Of a stretch of 64,000 nt of DNA, positions 46,593-56,407 are shown piece by piece. Numbering within the stretch: position 1 is the stretch's first letter; each line of letters begins with the position of its first letter. Source of the stretch: Rhodanobacteraceae bacterium (GTDB lineage Bacteria; Pseudomonadota; Gammaproteobacteria; Xanthomonadales; Xanthomonadaceae); assembly GCA_024233975.1 (NCBI GenBank), contig JACKOX010000011.1, positions 1-64,000 on the forward strand, in the 5' to 3' direction. Below the pieces are notes generated by a model that saw only the letters and a program-made list of their open reading frames with translations, was not told the DNA's origin and made no database searches. Both the position numbers and the translations under genes were made by a program.

Positions 46593-48231
46593 GGTATTCG
46601 AGCAGATCGCGCTTGTCTTCGGCAGAAAGCGCCGTGCCGTAATCGTGGCCACCGTTGCCGTTGCCCGGAAGGCTGGTGTCGAAGAGGCTGCTGTGAGGAC
46701 CTTCGCCGGTTTCCAGACCCACGTTCTCCGGATCGAACTCGCGGCTGCCGACATGGAAGCTGGCCAGGCGCTCGGTCGGCGGCTTCAGCAGCTCGACCAG
46801 TGACGGCACCGAGCCGTTGTGCAGATAAGGCGCGCTGGCCCAGATGCCCGACAACGGCCGCGCCTTGTAGTAATCGGGATCCTTCGACAGCCCGGCCTTG
46901 TAGACATGGTGCATGCTGGCCACCGCATCACGAACGCCTTCCACTGGATGGCGCAGCGTGGCGCCGATCGCCGCATGGGCGACAAGATCGATGGTCGGCG
47001 CGCGTTCGCCCAGCACGTCACCGGCGACGAAGGCGACTTTTTCGCCCTTCCAAGGTCCCGTCTCCGCATCAGCGTCCAGGAAATTGCGCGCCATCTTCGG
47101 ATCGGTGCCGATTTCGTCCAGCGGCGTCAGCACCGCCTTCAACTCGCGCCTGGGATCATCGCGGTCGGACAGCACGTGGCAGCTCTGGCATTCGCCCGCA
47201 TACAACGTCTGGCCACGCGCCACGCGCTGCGCGTCCAGCTCGCCCAGCACATGGGCCGGCCACTGTGGTGACTTCAGCTGGTAGAACCAGTCCTGGATCT
47301 GGCCCAGCTTTTCGAAGTCGATGTCTGACGAATAACCCGGCAAGGCATCGTCGTGGTTGATGTCCAGCGCACCATAGACCGCCAGCGCCGTGGTTACGTT
47401 CTGCAACAACGGCCCGGGTCCGGCGTTCGGTGCCGAGCCGTTCCACTGCACCAGATCCAGGTGCGAGGCATCCCACATCACCGGATAGCTGACCGGTGCA
47501 TCGGGCACTCGCTGGTTATCCGCGATGCCAAGGAAGGTCACCGCCACGGCGTTGAAGATCTGTCCGAAGGCGTCGAGCCGGCCGGGGCCATAGGGCACCG
47601 GCGACTGATTCATGCGGTGGCGGGCATCCAGCGTCTGTGCGCGGACGACCAGCGCTTCGCGGAGTGCCGGGCGCGCTTCCTTCGCCACGACAATGGCGTC
47701 GGCAAAGCGCTCGAACTTGGGACCTCGCTCTGCGGTAGCGCTGAGGCTTTCCACCAGCTCGCCTTCGAAGGCATCGAAATCGATCAATGCCTGGCCGCCG
47801 TCGATGCGCATGCGCGTGCCTCGGTAATCGACCTGACCGGTGTGGCAGGCGGCACAGCCAAGACCCACCCATTCCTGTCCCTCGCTGTCGTACTCGCGGG
47901 TGAAGCCGACCGGGTACCCGTCAGGGTTGGACGGACCCGGCGACTGCACGATGAAACCCAGTGCATCCATGTGGGCATCGGCAACAAAGCGCTCTGTGCT
48001 GCCGGCACGCTCAAGGTGCCGCATCCAGTCCGCCGGCAACAGGCGTGAACCAAATGACGCAAACGAGGCGCCATCCTGGTCGGCATGGCTCCAGCCCTGA
48101 TCCAGGTCGATGCTACCGAGTCCGCCATCCACGGCCTGCCCTTCGACCATGGCCGGCTCCGTCGGCGCCTTGCCGCAGGCCACCAGCAGGACCAGTAGTC
48201 CGACAAACAGCCATGATCCTGCCTGTTTCAT
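46579..48231 (-). CDS. Dihaem c-type cytochrome lipoprotein (RoxA-like)
   Basis: A 550-residue lipoprotein: the signal peptide ends in the lipobox L-V-A-C (C20-21 region, LLVLLVACGKAP). Haem c sites are CAACH at 126-130 and CQSCH at 348-352. The block PLSGIWASAPYLHNGSVPSLVELL matches the equivalent block of the other cytochrome in this locus, so the two are paralogues with different anchors. ATG 48231 has a GAGGGG site. It converges on the patatin gene and may supply or receive electrons in the same pathway. Confidence 0.86.
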   Translation of the reverse strand: MKQAGSWLFVGLLVLLVACGKAPTEPAMVEGQAVDGGLGSIDLDQGWSHADQDGASFASFGSRLLPADWMRHLERAGSTERFVADAHMDALGFIVQSPGPSNPDGYPVGFTREYDSEGQEWVGLGCAACHTGQVDYRGTRMRIDGGQALIDFDAFEGELVESLSATAERGPKFERFADAIVVAKEARPALREALVVRAQTLDARHRMNQSPVPYGPGRLDAFGQIFNAVAVTFLGIADNQRVPDAPVSYPVMWDASHLDLVQWNGSAPNAGPGPLLQNVTTALAVYGALDINHDDALPGYSSDIDFEKLGQIQDWFYQLKSPQWPAHVLGELDAQRVARGQTLYAGECQSCHVLSDRDDPRRELKAVLTPLDEIGTDPKMARNFLDADAETGPWKGEKVAFVAGDVLGERAPTIDLVAHAAIGATLRHPVEGVRDAVASMHHVYKAGLSKDPDYYKARPLSGIWASAPYLHNGSVPSLVELLKPPTERLASFHVGSREFDPENVGLETGEGPHSSLFDTSLPGNGNGGHDYGTALSAEDKRDLLEYLKSL

Positions 48232-48303
48232 CCCAATTCCCCTCTCAACGTGCCAAAATCCGGCGAGCATCATCCTGACCTGTCATCCCGCGTGCCGACG
48301 GAA

Positions 48304-49971
48304 ATGCTGAGCCTCCTACGAGCCGCCGCCCTCTGCCTCTGGCTCCCAGCCGCCGCTGCGAGTGTGCCGCCCGCACCAGTGGAAGTCGATGACGGGCTGA
48401 AAAGCATTGATCTCGCGTCGCGACTCGAGGTGCTGGAGGACCCCAGCGGCAAACTGGATTTCGACGCTGCGACAGCGTCGCCGGATTTCCAACCGGTCCC
48501 CGAGAAAGGCCCCAACTTCGGCTTCAGCCATTCCGCCTGGTGGGTGCGGCTGACGCTGGCCAACCGCGAAGCGCATGACCGCGAACTGGTGCTGCGCCAG
48601 GGTTACCCGCTGATCGACTATGTCGACCTGTGGTCGCCGCAGCAGGACGGCAGCTGGAAGCACACGGCAACCGGCGACCTCCGAAATTTCGATACGCGCG
48701 AGTTCTCGCACCGCGATTTCCTGTTCTCGCTGCAGCTGCCGGCGTCCGAGCAACGTACCTACTACCTGCGCTTCGCCTCCAGCGGACCGATCGACATCGC
48801 GCTGACTCTGTACGAGCCCACCACGCTGTTGGGTTCGATCAGCGAGGAGCAGCTGGCCTATGGCGCCTACTTCGGCGGCTTCCTGGTGTTGGTGCTCTAC
48901 AACTTCTTCATGTTCCTGGTGGTTCGCGACCGCGCCTTCTTCTACTACCTGCTGTACGCGATCAGTTATGGCCTGTATTTCTCGGTCTTCAACGGCCTGA
49001 GCTTCCAGTTCCTGTGGCCGCAGCAACCGGTGTGGGGCAACATGAGCCTGCTGGTGCTGCTATCGCTGTCGCTGATCTTCGGCATGCAGTTCACCCGGAA
49101 ATTCCTCGACACCCGGCTGAACTCGTCGCGGCAGGACCGCTTCGCCGTCATCCTGCAGGCGCTGGCCGTGGTCGCTCTGCTGCTGTCGTTCTTCCTGCCA
49201 TATTCGATCCTGATCCTGCCGCTGGCGCTGCTGACCGTGGTGGTGACCGCCACCATCATGTCGATGGGCATCACCTGCCTGATCCGCGGCTATCGACCGG
49301 CCCGCTATTTCATGATCGCCTGGGGCCTGCTGCTGCTCGGCGTGCTGGTCTACATGCTGAAAACCTTTGGCGTGCTACCTCACAGCATGCTCACGCAGAA
49401 CGGCTTCCAGGTCGGTTCCCTGAGTGAAATGGTGCTGCTGTCGCTGGCGCTGGCGAGCCGTGTCAACGAGATGCAGCGACAGAGCCGCACCGATGCACTG
49501 ACCAAGCTGTTCAACCGCCGCTTCTTCGACGAGCGCGTTGCCTTCGAGTTCGAGCGCGCGCAGCGCGTGCATTCACCGCTGGCGCTGCTGGTGGCCGACA
49601 TCGACCACTTCAAGGAATTCAACGACCGCCATGGCCATGCCCGTGGCGACGAGGTGTTGAAGGCGGTAGCAAAACAGCTGCTGGACGGCGTTCGCAGCCA
49701 AGACGTGGTCTGCCGCTATGGCGGCGAGGAATTCGCGCTGATCCTGCCGGGCACCAGCGAGGGACAGGCCATGCACATCGCCGAGCAGCTGCGCGAAGGT
49801 GTCCAAGCGAGCCGCCCGCAAGGAGACCGCCGGATCACCATCAGCGTCGGTGTTGCTGGCACCGACAACGCCGGTGTTGCCAATGCCAGCGACCTGTTCC
49901 ACGCCGCGGACAAGGCGCTTTACCAGGCCAAGGCGCAGGGTCGTAACTGCGTGATTCGCGCCGCCGGCTGA
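48304..49971 (+). CDS. 7TMR-DISM diguanylate cyclase
   Basis: A 555-residue receptor-type diguanylate cyclase. The signal peptide ends near LPAAAAS. The periplasmic 7TMR-DISMED2 jelly-roll domain (to ~185) has the typical FGFSHSAWWVRLTLAN and YYLRFASSGPIDI strands. Seven membrane helices follow (about 190-400). The GGDEF domain carries an active GGEEF site in CRYGGEEFALILPG, with an RSQD inhibitory site five residues upstream. DISMED2 domains are thought to bind carbohydrate-like ligands. The start at ATG 48304 is chosen because the signal peptide then begins cleanly. It is divergent from the lipoprotein cytochrome, 72 bp apart. Confidence 0.92.
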   Translation: MLSLLRAAALCLWLPAAAASVPPAPVEVDDGLKSIDLASRLEVLEDPSGKLDFDAATASPDFQPVPEKGPNFGFSHSAWWVRLTLANREAHDRELVLRQGYPLIDYVDLWSPQQDGSWKHTATGDLRNFDTREFSHRDFLFSLQLPASEQRTYYLRFASSGPIDIALTLYEPTTLLGSISEEQLAYGAYFGGFLVLVLYNFFMFLVVRDRAFFYYLLYAISYGLYFSVFNGLSFQFLWPQQPVWGNMSLLVLLSLSLIFGMQFTRKFLDTRLNSSRQDRFAVILQALAVVALLLSFFLPYSILILPLALLTVVVTATIMSMGITCLIRGYRPARYFMIAWGLLLLGVLVYMLKTFGVLPHSMLTQNGFQVGSLSEMVLLSLALASRVNEMQRQSRTDALTKLFNRRFFDERVAFEFERAQRVHSPLALLVADIDHFKEFNDRHGHARGDEVLKAVAKQLLDGVRSQDVVCRYGGEEFALILPGTSEGQAMHIAEQLREGVQASRPQGDRRITISVGVAGTDNAGVANASDLFHAADKALYQAKAQGRNCVIRAAG

Positions 49972-49995
49972 GAGCGCTTCCCAGCCGGAAGCCAC

Positions 49996-50601
49996 CTAGC
50001 CGCGGTGGCCGACCTTGATGAAGTCGAGGAACTCCGAACGCGTGCGCGCGTCCTCACGAAACGTCCCGAGCATCTGGCTGGTGACCATGCTGACACCACG
50101 CTTGTGGATGCCGCGCGTGGTCATGCATTCGTGGGCGGCCTCGACCACCACGGCGACGCCACGTGGATCAAGCACGTCCTGGATGCAGTGGGCGATCTGC
50201 GCGGTCATCTTTTCCTGCACCTGGAAGCGACGGGCATAGGCTTCCACCACGCGCGCCAGCTTGGAGATGCCGACGACGCGATTGGTCGGAAGGTAGCCGA
50301 CATGGGCTCGACCGATGATTGGCGCCATGTGGTGCTCGCAGTGGCTTTCGAACTCGATGTCGCGCAGCACGATCATCTCGTCATAGCCTTCGACTTCCTC
50401 GAAGGTGCGCCGCAGGAACTCCGACGGATCATCGGCGTAGCCAGAGAACCAGTCGCGGTAGGCCTTGACCACGCGCTTGGGTGTGTCCAGCAAGCCTTCG
50501 CGTTGTGGATCCTCGCCGGCCCAGCGCAGCAAGGTGCGGATCGCATCTTCGGCCTGCTCGCGGGTGACGCCATTGTCGGCGTTGTCGGTGTCGCTGCTCA
50601 T
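49996..50601 (-). CDS. folE: GTP cyclohydrolase I
   Basis: Converts GTP to 7,8-dihydroneopterin triphosphate, the first step of folate (and pterin) synthesis. The 201-residue protein has zinc ligands C88, H91 (ESHCEHHMAP) and C159 (AAHECMTTRG), the RVVEAYARRFQVQEKMT helix and the RTRSEFLDFI ending. The length and motifs fit the type I decameric enzyme. ATG 50601 has a GAGGA site 8-9 bp upstream. It is a single gene, closely following the diguanylate cyclase on the opposite strand. Confidence 0.97.
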   Translation of the reverse strand: MSSDTDNADNGVTREQAEDAIRTLLRWAGEDPQREGLLDTPKRVVKAYRDWFSGYADDPSEFLRRTFEEVEGYDEMIVLRDIEFESHCEHHMAPIIGRAHVGYLPTNRVVGISKLARVVEAYARRFQVQEKMTAQIAHCIQDVLDPRGVAVVVEAAHECMTTRGIHKRGVSMVTSQMLGTFREDARTRSEFLDFIKVGHRG

Positions 50602-50708
50602 GCGCGGCGTCCTCATGAATCGGAAAGCCGCATGCTACCGCAGTCGTCAACAGCGGCGCGTCATCACAGGCTGACGACGCGCCGCTTCGATCAGGAAACC
50701 GCTCGCGC

Positions 50709-52451
50709 TTACTGCACGCTGATCGGCTGTCGCGCCAGCACCTGGTTGTTCTGCACGAACACCACTTCCCAGTCGCCGGCTTCCTCGGGCGTGTAGAAGC
50801 GCACGCTGTCGCCTTCGGCAGGCACATAGCTCCAGCCCTTGTACTCGCTGCCGTCGCCGCCGACCGGGACGATGCCGATCCAGTTGCTGTCGGCACGCGG
50901 ACCGGTGAAGCCGACGTCGATTTCGGTATAGACGGCGGCGCTGGCCGGCGCGTTCAACGTGGCCTTCGCCGGCAACACCTTTACCGGCTTCGAGGCGACA
51001 ACCTTCTCGCCCTCGAACAGCACGTAACGGTACTCATAGTCACCAGCTTCGAAGGGGGCCGTGACCATGCCGCTTCCGCTGGCCGCCTCAGGCCGGAAAT
51101 AGGCGTTGCTGACATAGGCGCCAGGGTCGCCTCCAGCCGGTGCGAAGCCGATCCAGTGACTACCGTCCACCGGGCCGCTGGCCTGAATACGAACGCGATC
51201 ACCCGCCATTACCTCGGCCGGCCCATCCACCATGGTCTCGGCCTCCACGACCTTGATCGGGCGCGAGTAGGCCACGCGCTCGGCTTCGTTCAAGACGAAG
51301 CGCAGCTCGTAGTCACCCAGCTCCGCGGGCACCTTTATCTCCAGTTGATCGCCCTGCTCGGGCAGGCGCGCGTAATGGTTGGCGATGAAGTCGCCGGGTC
51401 CGCCGCCCGGTCGGGCAAAGCCGACCCAATGGCTACCGCTTTTCGGGCCGCGCGCGGTGACGATCAGCGTGGTGCCGGCAACGGCGGTTTCCGGTGCCTC
51501 GATCATCGCCTCCAGATCACCAATCGGAAGCGGCGCGCGCGCCAGCACCTGCTGTTCGCGGCTGGGGCTGATGTAGCGCAGCTCGTAGTCGCCAGCTGTG
51601 GCGGGCATCTCGAAACTGACCTCGCCGCTGCCGTCGCCTTCTGCTTCCGGCACGTAGGCATACGTCAGGTAAGCACCATCCGGCGCGTCCGGCAGCACCA
51701 CGGTGATGTAATCGCCCTCGTCGGCCGGACCACTCCACTCGACCGCCAGCAGCTGGGTAATCACGGCCTGGCCTGTCGGCTTCAACGTGGCGGTTGCCGG
51801 CGGCGGTGGCGGCTGGGTGCTGGCCTTCATCGCGCCCTGCACGGCCGTGCTCAGTTCCTGCGCATCGCGCGCATTGAAGTAGCGTCCGCCGGTGTTCTCG
51901 GCCAGGCAGCGCAGCTGCGCCTGGTGTGCCGGATTCTGCACGTCGAAGCCGATCACGTGCGCGGTGAAATCCACGCCGCTCTTTTCCAGTTCGGCGCCAA
52001 CGGCACAGGGGTCGAGCTTGCAGGTTTCCTCGCCGTCGCTGACCAGAATGACGGTGGCCTTCTGTTCGCTGGACTTCAGCGCCGCCGCCGCGTCGATGAC
52101 GGCCTGAGACAGCGGCGTCATGCCCTTGGGATTGAGCGCGTTCACCGTGTCCATGAACACGTCGCCTTCCAGCGGCCCCAGCGGGATCAGCGTCTCGATG
52201 TCGCTGCAATCACCTTTTCGACGATGGCCGTAGGCGATCAGGCCGATCTGGTTGGCCGGGTCCCAGTCCGACACCACCTTGCCGGTGGCTTCGCGGGCGA
52301 TCTCGATCTTGCTGCGACCATCAATCTGGCCCCACATCGAGCCGGAGGCATCCAGCACCAGCATGACGTTCTCGGCGGCAAACAGCGGGCTGCTGGCGGT
52401 GAGCAGGGCGGCAACAGCGATGGCCAAACGGCCACGGCGGATGAACGACAT
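50709..52451 (-). CDS. Secreted VWA-domain protein with four C-terminal repeats
   Basis: A 580-residue exported protein. The signal peptide ends at SSPLFA; a von Willebrand A domain (residues ~27-210) has a complete MIDAS start DASGSMWGQ and the GMTPLSQAV and VILVSDGEETC strands. A proline linker (QPPPPPAT) leads to four tandem beta-sandwich modules of ~85-95 residues, each with a G-S/N-H/N-W-I/V-G-F/I strand and a G-D-Y/W-E-x-R/V-F/Y strand. The first module is the most divergent. Adhesion or periplasmic scaffolding is likely. It lies on the strand opposite the FG-GAP protein gene, divergently, with 177 bp between starts. Confidence 0.87.
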   Translation of the reverse strand: MSFIRRGRLAIAVAALLTASSPLFAAENVMLVLDASGSMWGQIDGRSKIEIAREATGKVVSDWDPANQIGLIAYGHRRKGDCSDIETLIPLGPLEGDVFMDTVNALNPKGMTPLSQAVIDAAAALKSSEQKATVILVSDGEETCKLDPCAVGAELEKSGVDFTAHVIGFDVQNPAHQAQLRCLAENTGGRYFNARDAQELSTAVQGAMKASTQPPPPPATATLKPTGQAVITQLLAVEWSGPADEGDYITVVLPDAPDGAYLTYAYVPEAEGDGSGEVSFEMPATAGDYELRYISPSREQQVLARAPLPIGDLEAMIEAPETAVAGTTLIVTARGPKSGSHWVGFARPGGGPGDFIANHYARLPEQGDQLEIKVPAELGDYELRFVLNEAERVAYSRPIKVVEAETMVDGPAEVMAGDRVRIQASGPVDGSHWIGFAPAGGDPGAYVSNAYFRPEAASGSGMVTAPFEAGDYEYRYVLFEGEKVVASKPVKVLPAKATLNAPASAAVYTEIDVGFTGPRADSNWIGIVPVGGDGSEYKGWSYVPAEGDSVRFYTPEEAGDWEVVFVQNNQVLARQPISVQ

Positions 52452-52628
52452 CAGTAGACTCCCCTTCGAGGTGGTTAACAAAGGGGATACGTTAGCCGAA
52501 GCCGAAAGCCGACAACCCGACGCGCGTCATGCGGCGGTGAGGCCTATCCATCACGAGCGCAAAGCGCAGCGTCGCGGCAACCGGGGTATCCTCGGCCGGG
52601 TTTGCCAACGGAACCGGGAGTGTTCGTC

Positions 52629-55600
52629 ATGGAACGTCACGTCTTTCGTCCTGCTGTTCGCCTGTGCCTGCTGTGCTTCGCTGCCGGCTTTGCCACCACC
52701 GCCATGGCCGGCACGCCGGGGCTGCCGTTTACCGAAGACTTCAGCGACGCCACGCTGCAGGACCCGGCGCTCACCAACGCCAACTGGTCCACCGAGGAGC
52801 AGGCGCTGGTGCTGGCCTGGAGGCAGGAGCAGTACGGTGGCTTTTACGACAGCGACGCCGTGGACGGCAGCAACATCAGTGATGACGTGTACTGGACCAC
52901 TGGCGTAACGCTGGGCGACGTGGACGGCGACGGCGATCTCGATCTGGTGGCCGCCAGCTACAACACCTCTCCCAATCGCCTTTATCTCAACGACGGCACT
53001 GGCAACTTCGGTGCCGGCAGCGATATCGACACCGACGCGCAGAGCACTCTGGCGGTGGTCCTGGGTGATGTGGATGGCGACGGCGACCTCGATCTGATCG
53101 CCGGCAACGACTTTCAAACCAACCGCCTGTATCGCAACAACGGTAGCGGCGTCTTCGATGGGGGCACCGACATCAGCGCGGATACCCGCGTCACCCGCTC
53201 ATTGGCGCTGGCCGACATCGATGGCGACGGCGACCTTGACCTGGTCGTCGGCAACGGAACTGGCAGCCAAGTAACCCTTCACCGCAACGACGGCGAGGGC
53301 AACTTCGGCGGGGAGGAGCTGGTCGGAGTGGACGCCAGTGACACGTCGGCGCTGGCCGTGGGCGACGTGGACGGCGATGGCGATCCCGATGTGGTCGCCG
53401 TCAATCGTGGGCAGGCCAATCGCTTCTACCGAAACAACGGCGCAGGCAGCTTCGATGCCGGAACGGCCATTACCAGCAGTACCAATGACAGCCGTGCGAT
53501 GGCGCTGGGTGACGTCGACGGCGACGGCGATCTCGACCTGGTGGTCGGCAATTTCGGACAGATCAACCGCTTGTACCTGAACGATGGTGACGCCGATCCG
53601 TGGGACAGCGTGGTCACTGGGGAACCGCTCTCCGGCAATCTCTTCACCCTCGGCATGACATTGCAGGACATCGACGGCGACGGCGATCTCGACCTCATTA
53701 CCGCCAATGCCAACAACAAGCAGAACCGGCTGTTCGTCAATGATGGCTTTGGCACTTTCGGCAGTGATCTTCCGATCTCGGGAGACTTCCACAGCAGCTA
53801 TGGGTTGGCGACCGGAGACCTCGACAACGATGGCGATCTCGATCTCATCATTGGCAACTTCGGCTCGGCTAATCGCCTGTACCTGAACACCGGCAACGCC
53901 AGTCCGTGGAACGGCGTCAGCGGCAGCAATATCCCCAGCAGCGGCCAGAACGCTTTGGCGCTGGCGCTGGGCGACGTGGATGGCGACGGTGATCTCGATC
54001 TGGTCAGCGGCAATGCGTTTGACACCAACCGGCTGTATCGCAATGACGGCAGCGGCGGTTTTACCGCCAATGGCACCGTTACCGATGACTCTGACCTTAC
54101 GGCGGCCTTGCTGATGGCCGACGTGGATGGCGACGGCGACCTCGATCTCATTGCCGGCAACCAATTCGGCGACTTCAACCGTGTATACCTCAACGACGAC
54201 GGCTTGGGCGCCAGCTGGATCGGCAGCGACCTGCCCGGCAGCGACTCGCAGGACACGACCTCACTGGCGTTAGGCGACGTGGATGGCGACGGTGATCCCG
54301 ACCTGATCGTGGGCAATCAAGCCGCGACCCACCGGCTGTATCGCAATGACGGCAGCGGCGGTTTTACCGCCAATGGCAACGTTACCGACGACGCGCATGT
54401 CACCACCGCATTGCAGATGTTCGATGTAGATGGCGACGGCGATCTCGACCTCATCGCAGGCAATGTAGGTGGGGATCCCAGCCGCGTGTATCTCAACGCC
54501 GACGGTCTTGGCAGCAGCTGGATCGGCAGCGACCTGCCCGGCAGCAACTCGCAGTACCCCCGGTCGCTGGCGTTGGGCGATGTGGACGGCGACGGCGATC
54601 CGGACCTGGTGCTCGGCAACGATGGCCAGACCAACCAGCTCTATCGCAACGACGGCAGCGGCGGCTTTACGGCGGCTGGCAGCATTGGGAGCGAGACCGA
54701 CAATACCCGAGCGCTGAGCCTGGTTGACGTGGATGGCGACGGCGACCTGGACCTGATCACCGGCAATGCCACTCAGGTCAACCGGTTGTATCTCAACAAC
54801 GGCAGCAGCGACCCCTTCGCCAACGTCAACGCCACCGACATCTCGACCGATACACACTTCACTTCCGCGCTGGCCGTAGGCGATGTGGACGGCGATGGCG
54901 ACCCGGATCTGATCGCCGGTAATAACAATGGCCAACCCAACCGCCTGTACCTCAACCGCAGCATCCCCGATCCCTGGGGCGGCGTCAGCAGCAATGCGCT
55001 GTCCGGCAGTGCCGCCAACAAGGTGGTGGTGCTGGGGGACGTGGATCGCGACGGCGATATCGACCTGATCGCCGGCAACGCGGCGGGCACCGAACCCAAG
55101 CGCCTGTACCTCAACAACGGCAGCATCGATCCCTGGGTCGGGGTAACACCGGTCAGCATTGGCAGCGAAGCCGGCGGCACCCGCGCACTGGCGCTGGGCG
55201 ACGTGGATGGCGACGGCGACCTGGACCTGGTCGATGCGCGCGCCAACGCCGTGAACCGCTACTACCTGGGCGATGGCAGCGGCGGCTTTGATAGCGGCAG
55301 CGACATCAGCAGCGACGCGGACAACACCGCCGCGATCGTGCTGGGCGATGTGGATCGCGATGGCGACCTCGACGTCATCGCCGGCAACGACGGCGTTGCC
55401 GATCGGCTATACCTCAACAACGGCACCGCCGATCCCTGGCGTGATGGCGACGGTGGCAGCATCGTCAGTGCGACCGATCTGCCTGGCGCGGTCTTGGCCA
55501 CGCAGGCGCTGGCGCTGGGGGATGTGGATCGCGATGGCGACCTTGACCTGATCGCCGCCAATGCCGGCGCGGCCAACCGCCTGTATCTCAATGACAACAG

Positions 55601-56351
55601 CCCCGGTGTTTTCGGTAGCGCCAGCGGCATCACCACCGATGCCGACCTCAGCTTCGCCATTGTCCTGGGCGACGTGGATCACGATGGCGACCTTGACCTG
55701 ATTGCCGGCAACTACGGCGCGCACAACCGCCTGTATCTCAACAACGGCGGCGTTGGTGTCAGCTGGAGCGGCTTCGCCAACGGCGGCGATGTGGACAGCA
55801 TCAACGACAACACGCTTGCCCTGGCATTGGGCGACCTCGATGCCGACGGTGACCTTGATCTGTTTGCCGGCAACCAGAGTGGCGTGGATCGCTACTACCT
55901 CAACGACGGCAGCGGCGTCTTCGATGTAGGCATCGCGCTGTCGCCGCTGTCCGGCTTGACCCAGACCGTCGCTGTCGCCGACGTGGATGGCGACGGCGTG
56001 CTGGACGTTTTCGCCGACAACCGCCTGTACCAGCGCCGCCTTTTCCACACCTCGCTCGACCAAGGCGCCTCATTGCGGGTGGATGACGGCAGCGCGCCCG
56101 ACATCGTCGGCGTGGTGCTGTCCGCTGACAGCATGGAGCCGCCGAACACCAGCGTCGATTACTGGCTTAGCAACGACGGCGGCGCGCAGTGGTTCCAGGC
56201 GCCGCTCGACCGCCCGTTCTTCTTCCCGACAGTCGGCGCCGACCTGCGCTGGAAGGCCACGCTACATTCCTCGTCACCGGCACTGACACCGCTAGTCGAC
56301 AGCATCCGCATCGTCGACATGCTGATCTTCAGCGACGGTTTCGAGGACTGA
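52629..56351 (+). CDS. Secreted FG-GAP/VCBS repeat protein (21 calcium repeats)
   Basis: A 1240-residue exported protein. The signal peptide ends near TTAMAG. Residues ~90-1100 hold 21 repeats of the form L-G-D-V-D-G-D-G-D-L-D-L-I-A-G-N...N-R-L-Y-L-N-N-G, each with a calcium-binding D-x-D-x-D-G-D-x-D loop. FG-GAP repeats fold as blades of seven-bladed propellers, so 21 repeats would give three propellers (inference). The last ~80 residues are a separate domain ending in DMLIFSDGFED, a C-terminal motif shared with two other secreted proteins here. It is probably a surface or extracellular scaffold or adhesin. A strong terminator follows. Confidence 0.9.
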   Translation: MERHVFRPAVRLCLLCFAAGFATTAMAGTPGLPFTEDFSDATLQDPALTNANWSTEEQALVLAWRQEQYGGFYDSDAVDGSNISDDVYWTTGVTLGDVDGDGDLDLVAASYNTSPNRLYLNDGTGNFGAGSDIDTDAQSTLAVVLGDVDGDGDLDLIAGNDFQTNRLYRNNGSGVFDGGTDISADTRVTRSLALADIDGDGDLDLVVGNGTGSQVTLHRNDGEGNFGGEELVGVDASDTSALAVGDVDGDGDPDVVAVNRGQANRFYRNNGAGSFDAGTAITSSTNDSRAMALGDVDGDGDLDLVVGNFGQINRLYLNDGDADPWDSVVTGEPLSGNLFTLGMTLQDIDGDGDLDLITANANNKQNRLFVNDGFGTFGSDLPISGDFHSSYGLATGDLDNDGDLDLIIGNFGSANRLYLNTGNASPWNGVSGSNIPSSGQNALALALGDVDGDGDLDLVSGNAFDTNRLYRNDGSGGFTANGTVTDDSDLTAALLMADVDGDGDLDLIAGNQFGDFNRVYLNDDGLGASWIGSDLPGSDSQDTTSLALGDVDGDGDPDLIVGNQAATHRLYRNDGSGGFTANGNVTDDAHVTTALQMFDVDGDGDLDLIAGNVGGDPSRVYLNADGLGSSWIGSDLPGSNSQYPRSLALGDVDGDGDPDLVLGNDGQTNQLYRNDGSGGFTAAGSIGSETDNTRALSLVDVDGDGDLDLITGNATQVNRLYLNNGSSDPFANVNATDISTDTHFTSALAVGDVDGDGDPDLIAGNNNGQPNRLYLNRSIPDPWGGVSSNALSGSAANKVVVLGDVDRDGDIDLIAGNAAGTEPKRLYLNNGSIDPWVGVTPVSIGSEAGGTRALALGDVDGDGDLDLVDARANAVNRYYLGDGSGGFDSGSDISSDADNTAAIVLGDVDRDGDLDVIAGNDGVADRLYLNNGTADPWRDGDGGSIVSATDLPGAVLATQALALGDVDRDGDLDLIAANAGAANRLYLNDNSPGVFGSASGITTDADLSFAIVLGDVDHDGDLDLIAGNYGAHNRLYLNNGGVGVSWSGFANGGDVDSINDNTLALALGDLDADGDLDLFAGNQSGVDRYYLNDGSGVFDVGIALSPLSGLTQTVAVADVDGDGVLDVFADNRLYQRRLFHTSLDQGASLRVDDGSAPDIVGVVLSADSMEPPNTSVDYWLSNDGGAQWFQAPLDRPFFFPTVGADLRWKATLHSSSPALTPLVDSIRIVDMLIFSDGFED

Positions 56352-56353
56352 AA

Positions 56354-56386
56354 ACGAAACGCCCGGCATATGGCCGGGCGTTTCGT
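56354..56386. terminator. Bidirectional rho-independent terminator
   Basis: A 14-bp stem ACGAAACGCCCGGC / GCCGGGCGTTTCGT with a 5-base loop lies directly after the stop of the FG-GAP gene (56351) and 22 bp from the stop of the convergent ABC permease gene (56408). The A- and T-containing flanks suit termination on both strands. Confidence 0.88.
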
Positions 56387-56407
56387 GTGGCGGGGTGCGG
56401 TGCCGGA

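Noticed and set aside
52900..56000. CRISPR-like direct repeats
   Set aside because: The regular repeats are in-frame codons of the FG-GAP protein with variable intervening coding sequence, not short identical repeats separated by unique spacers.
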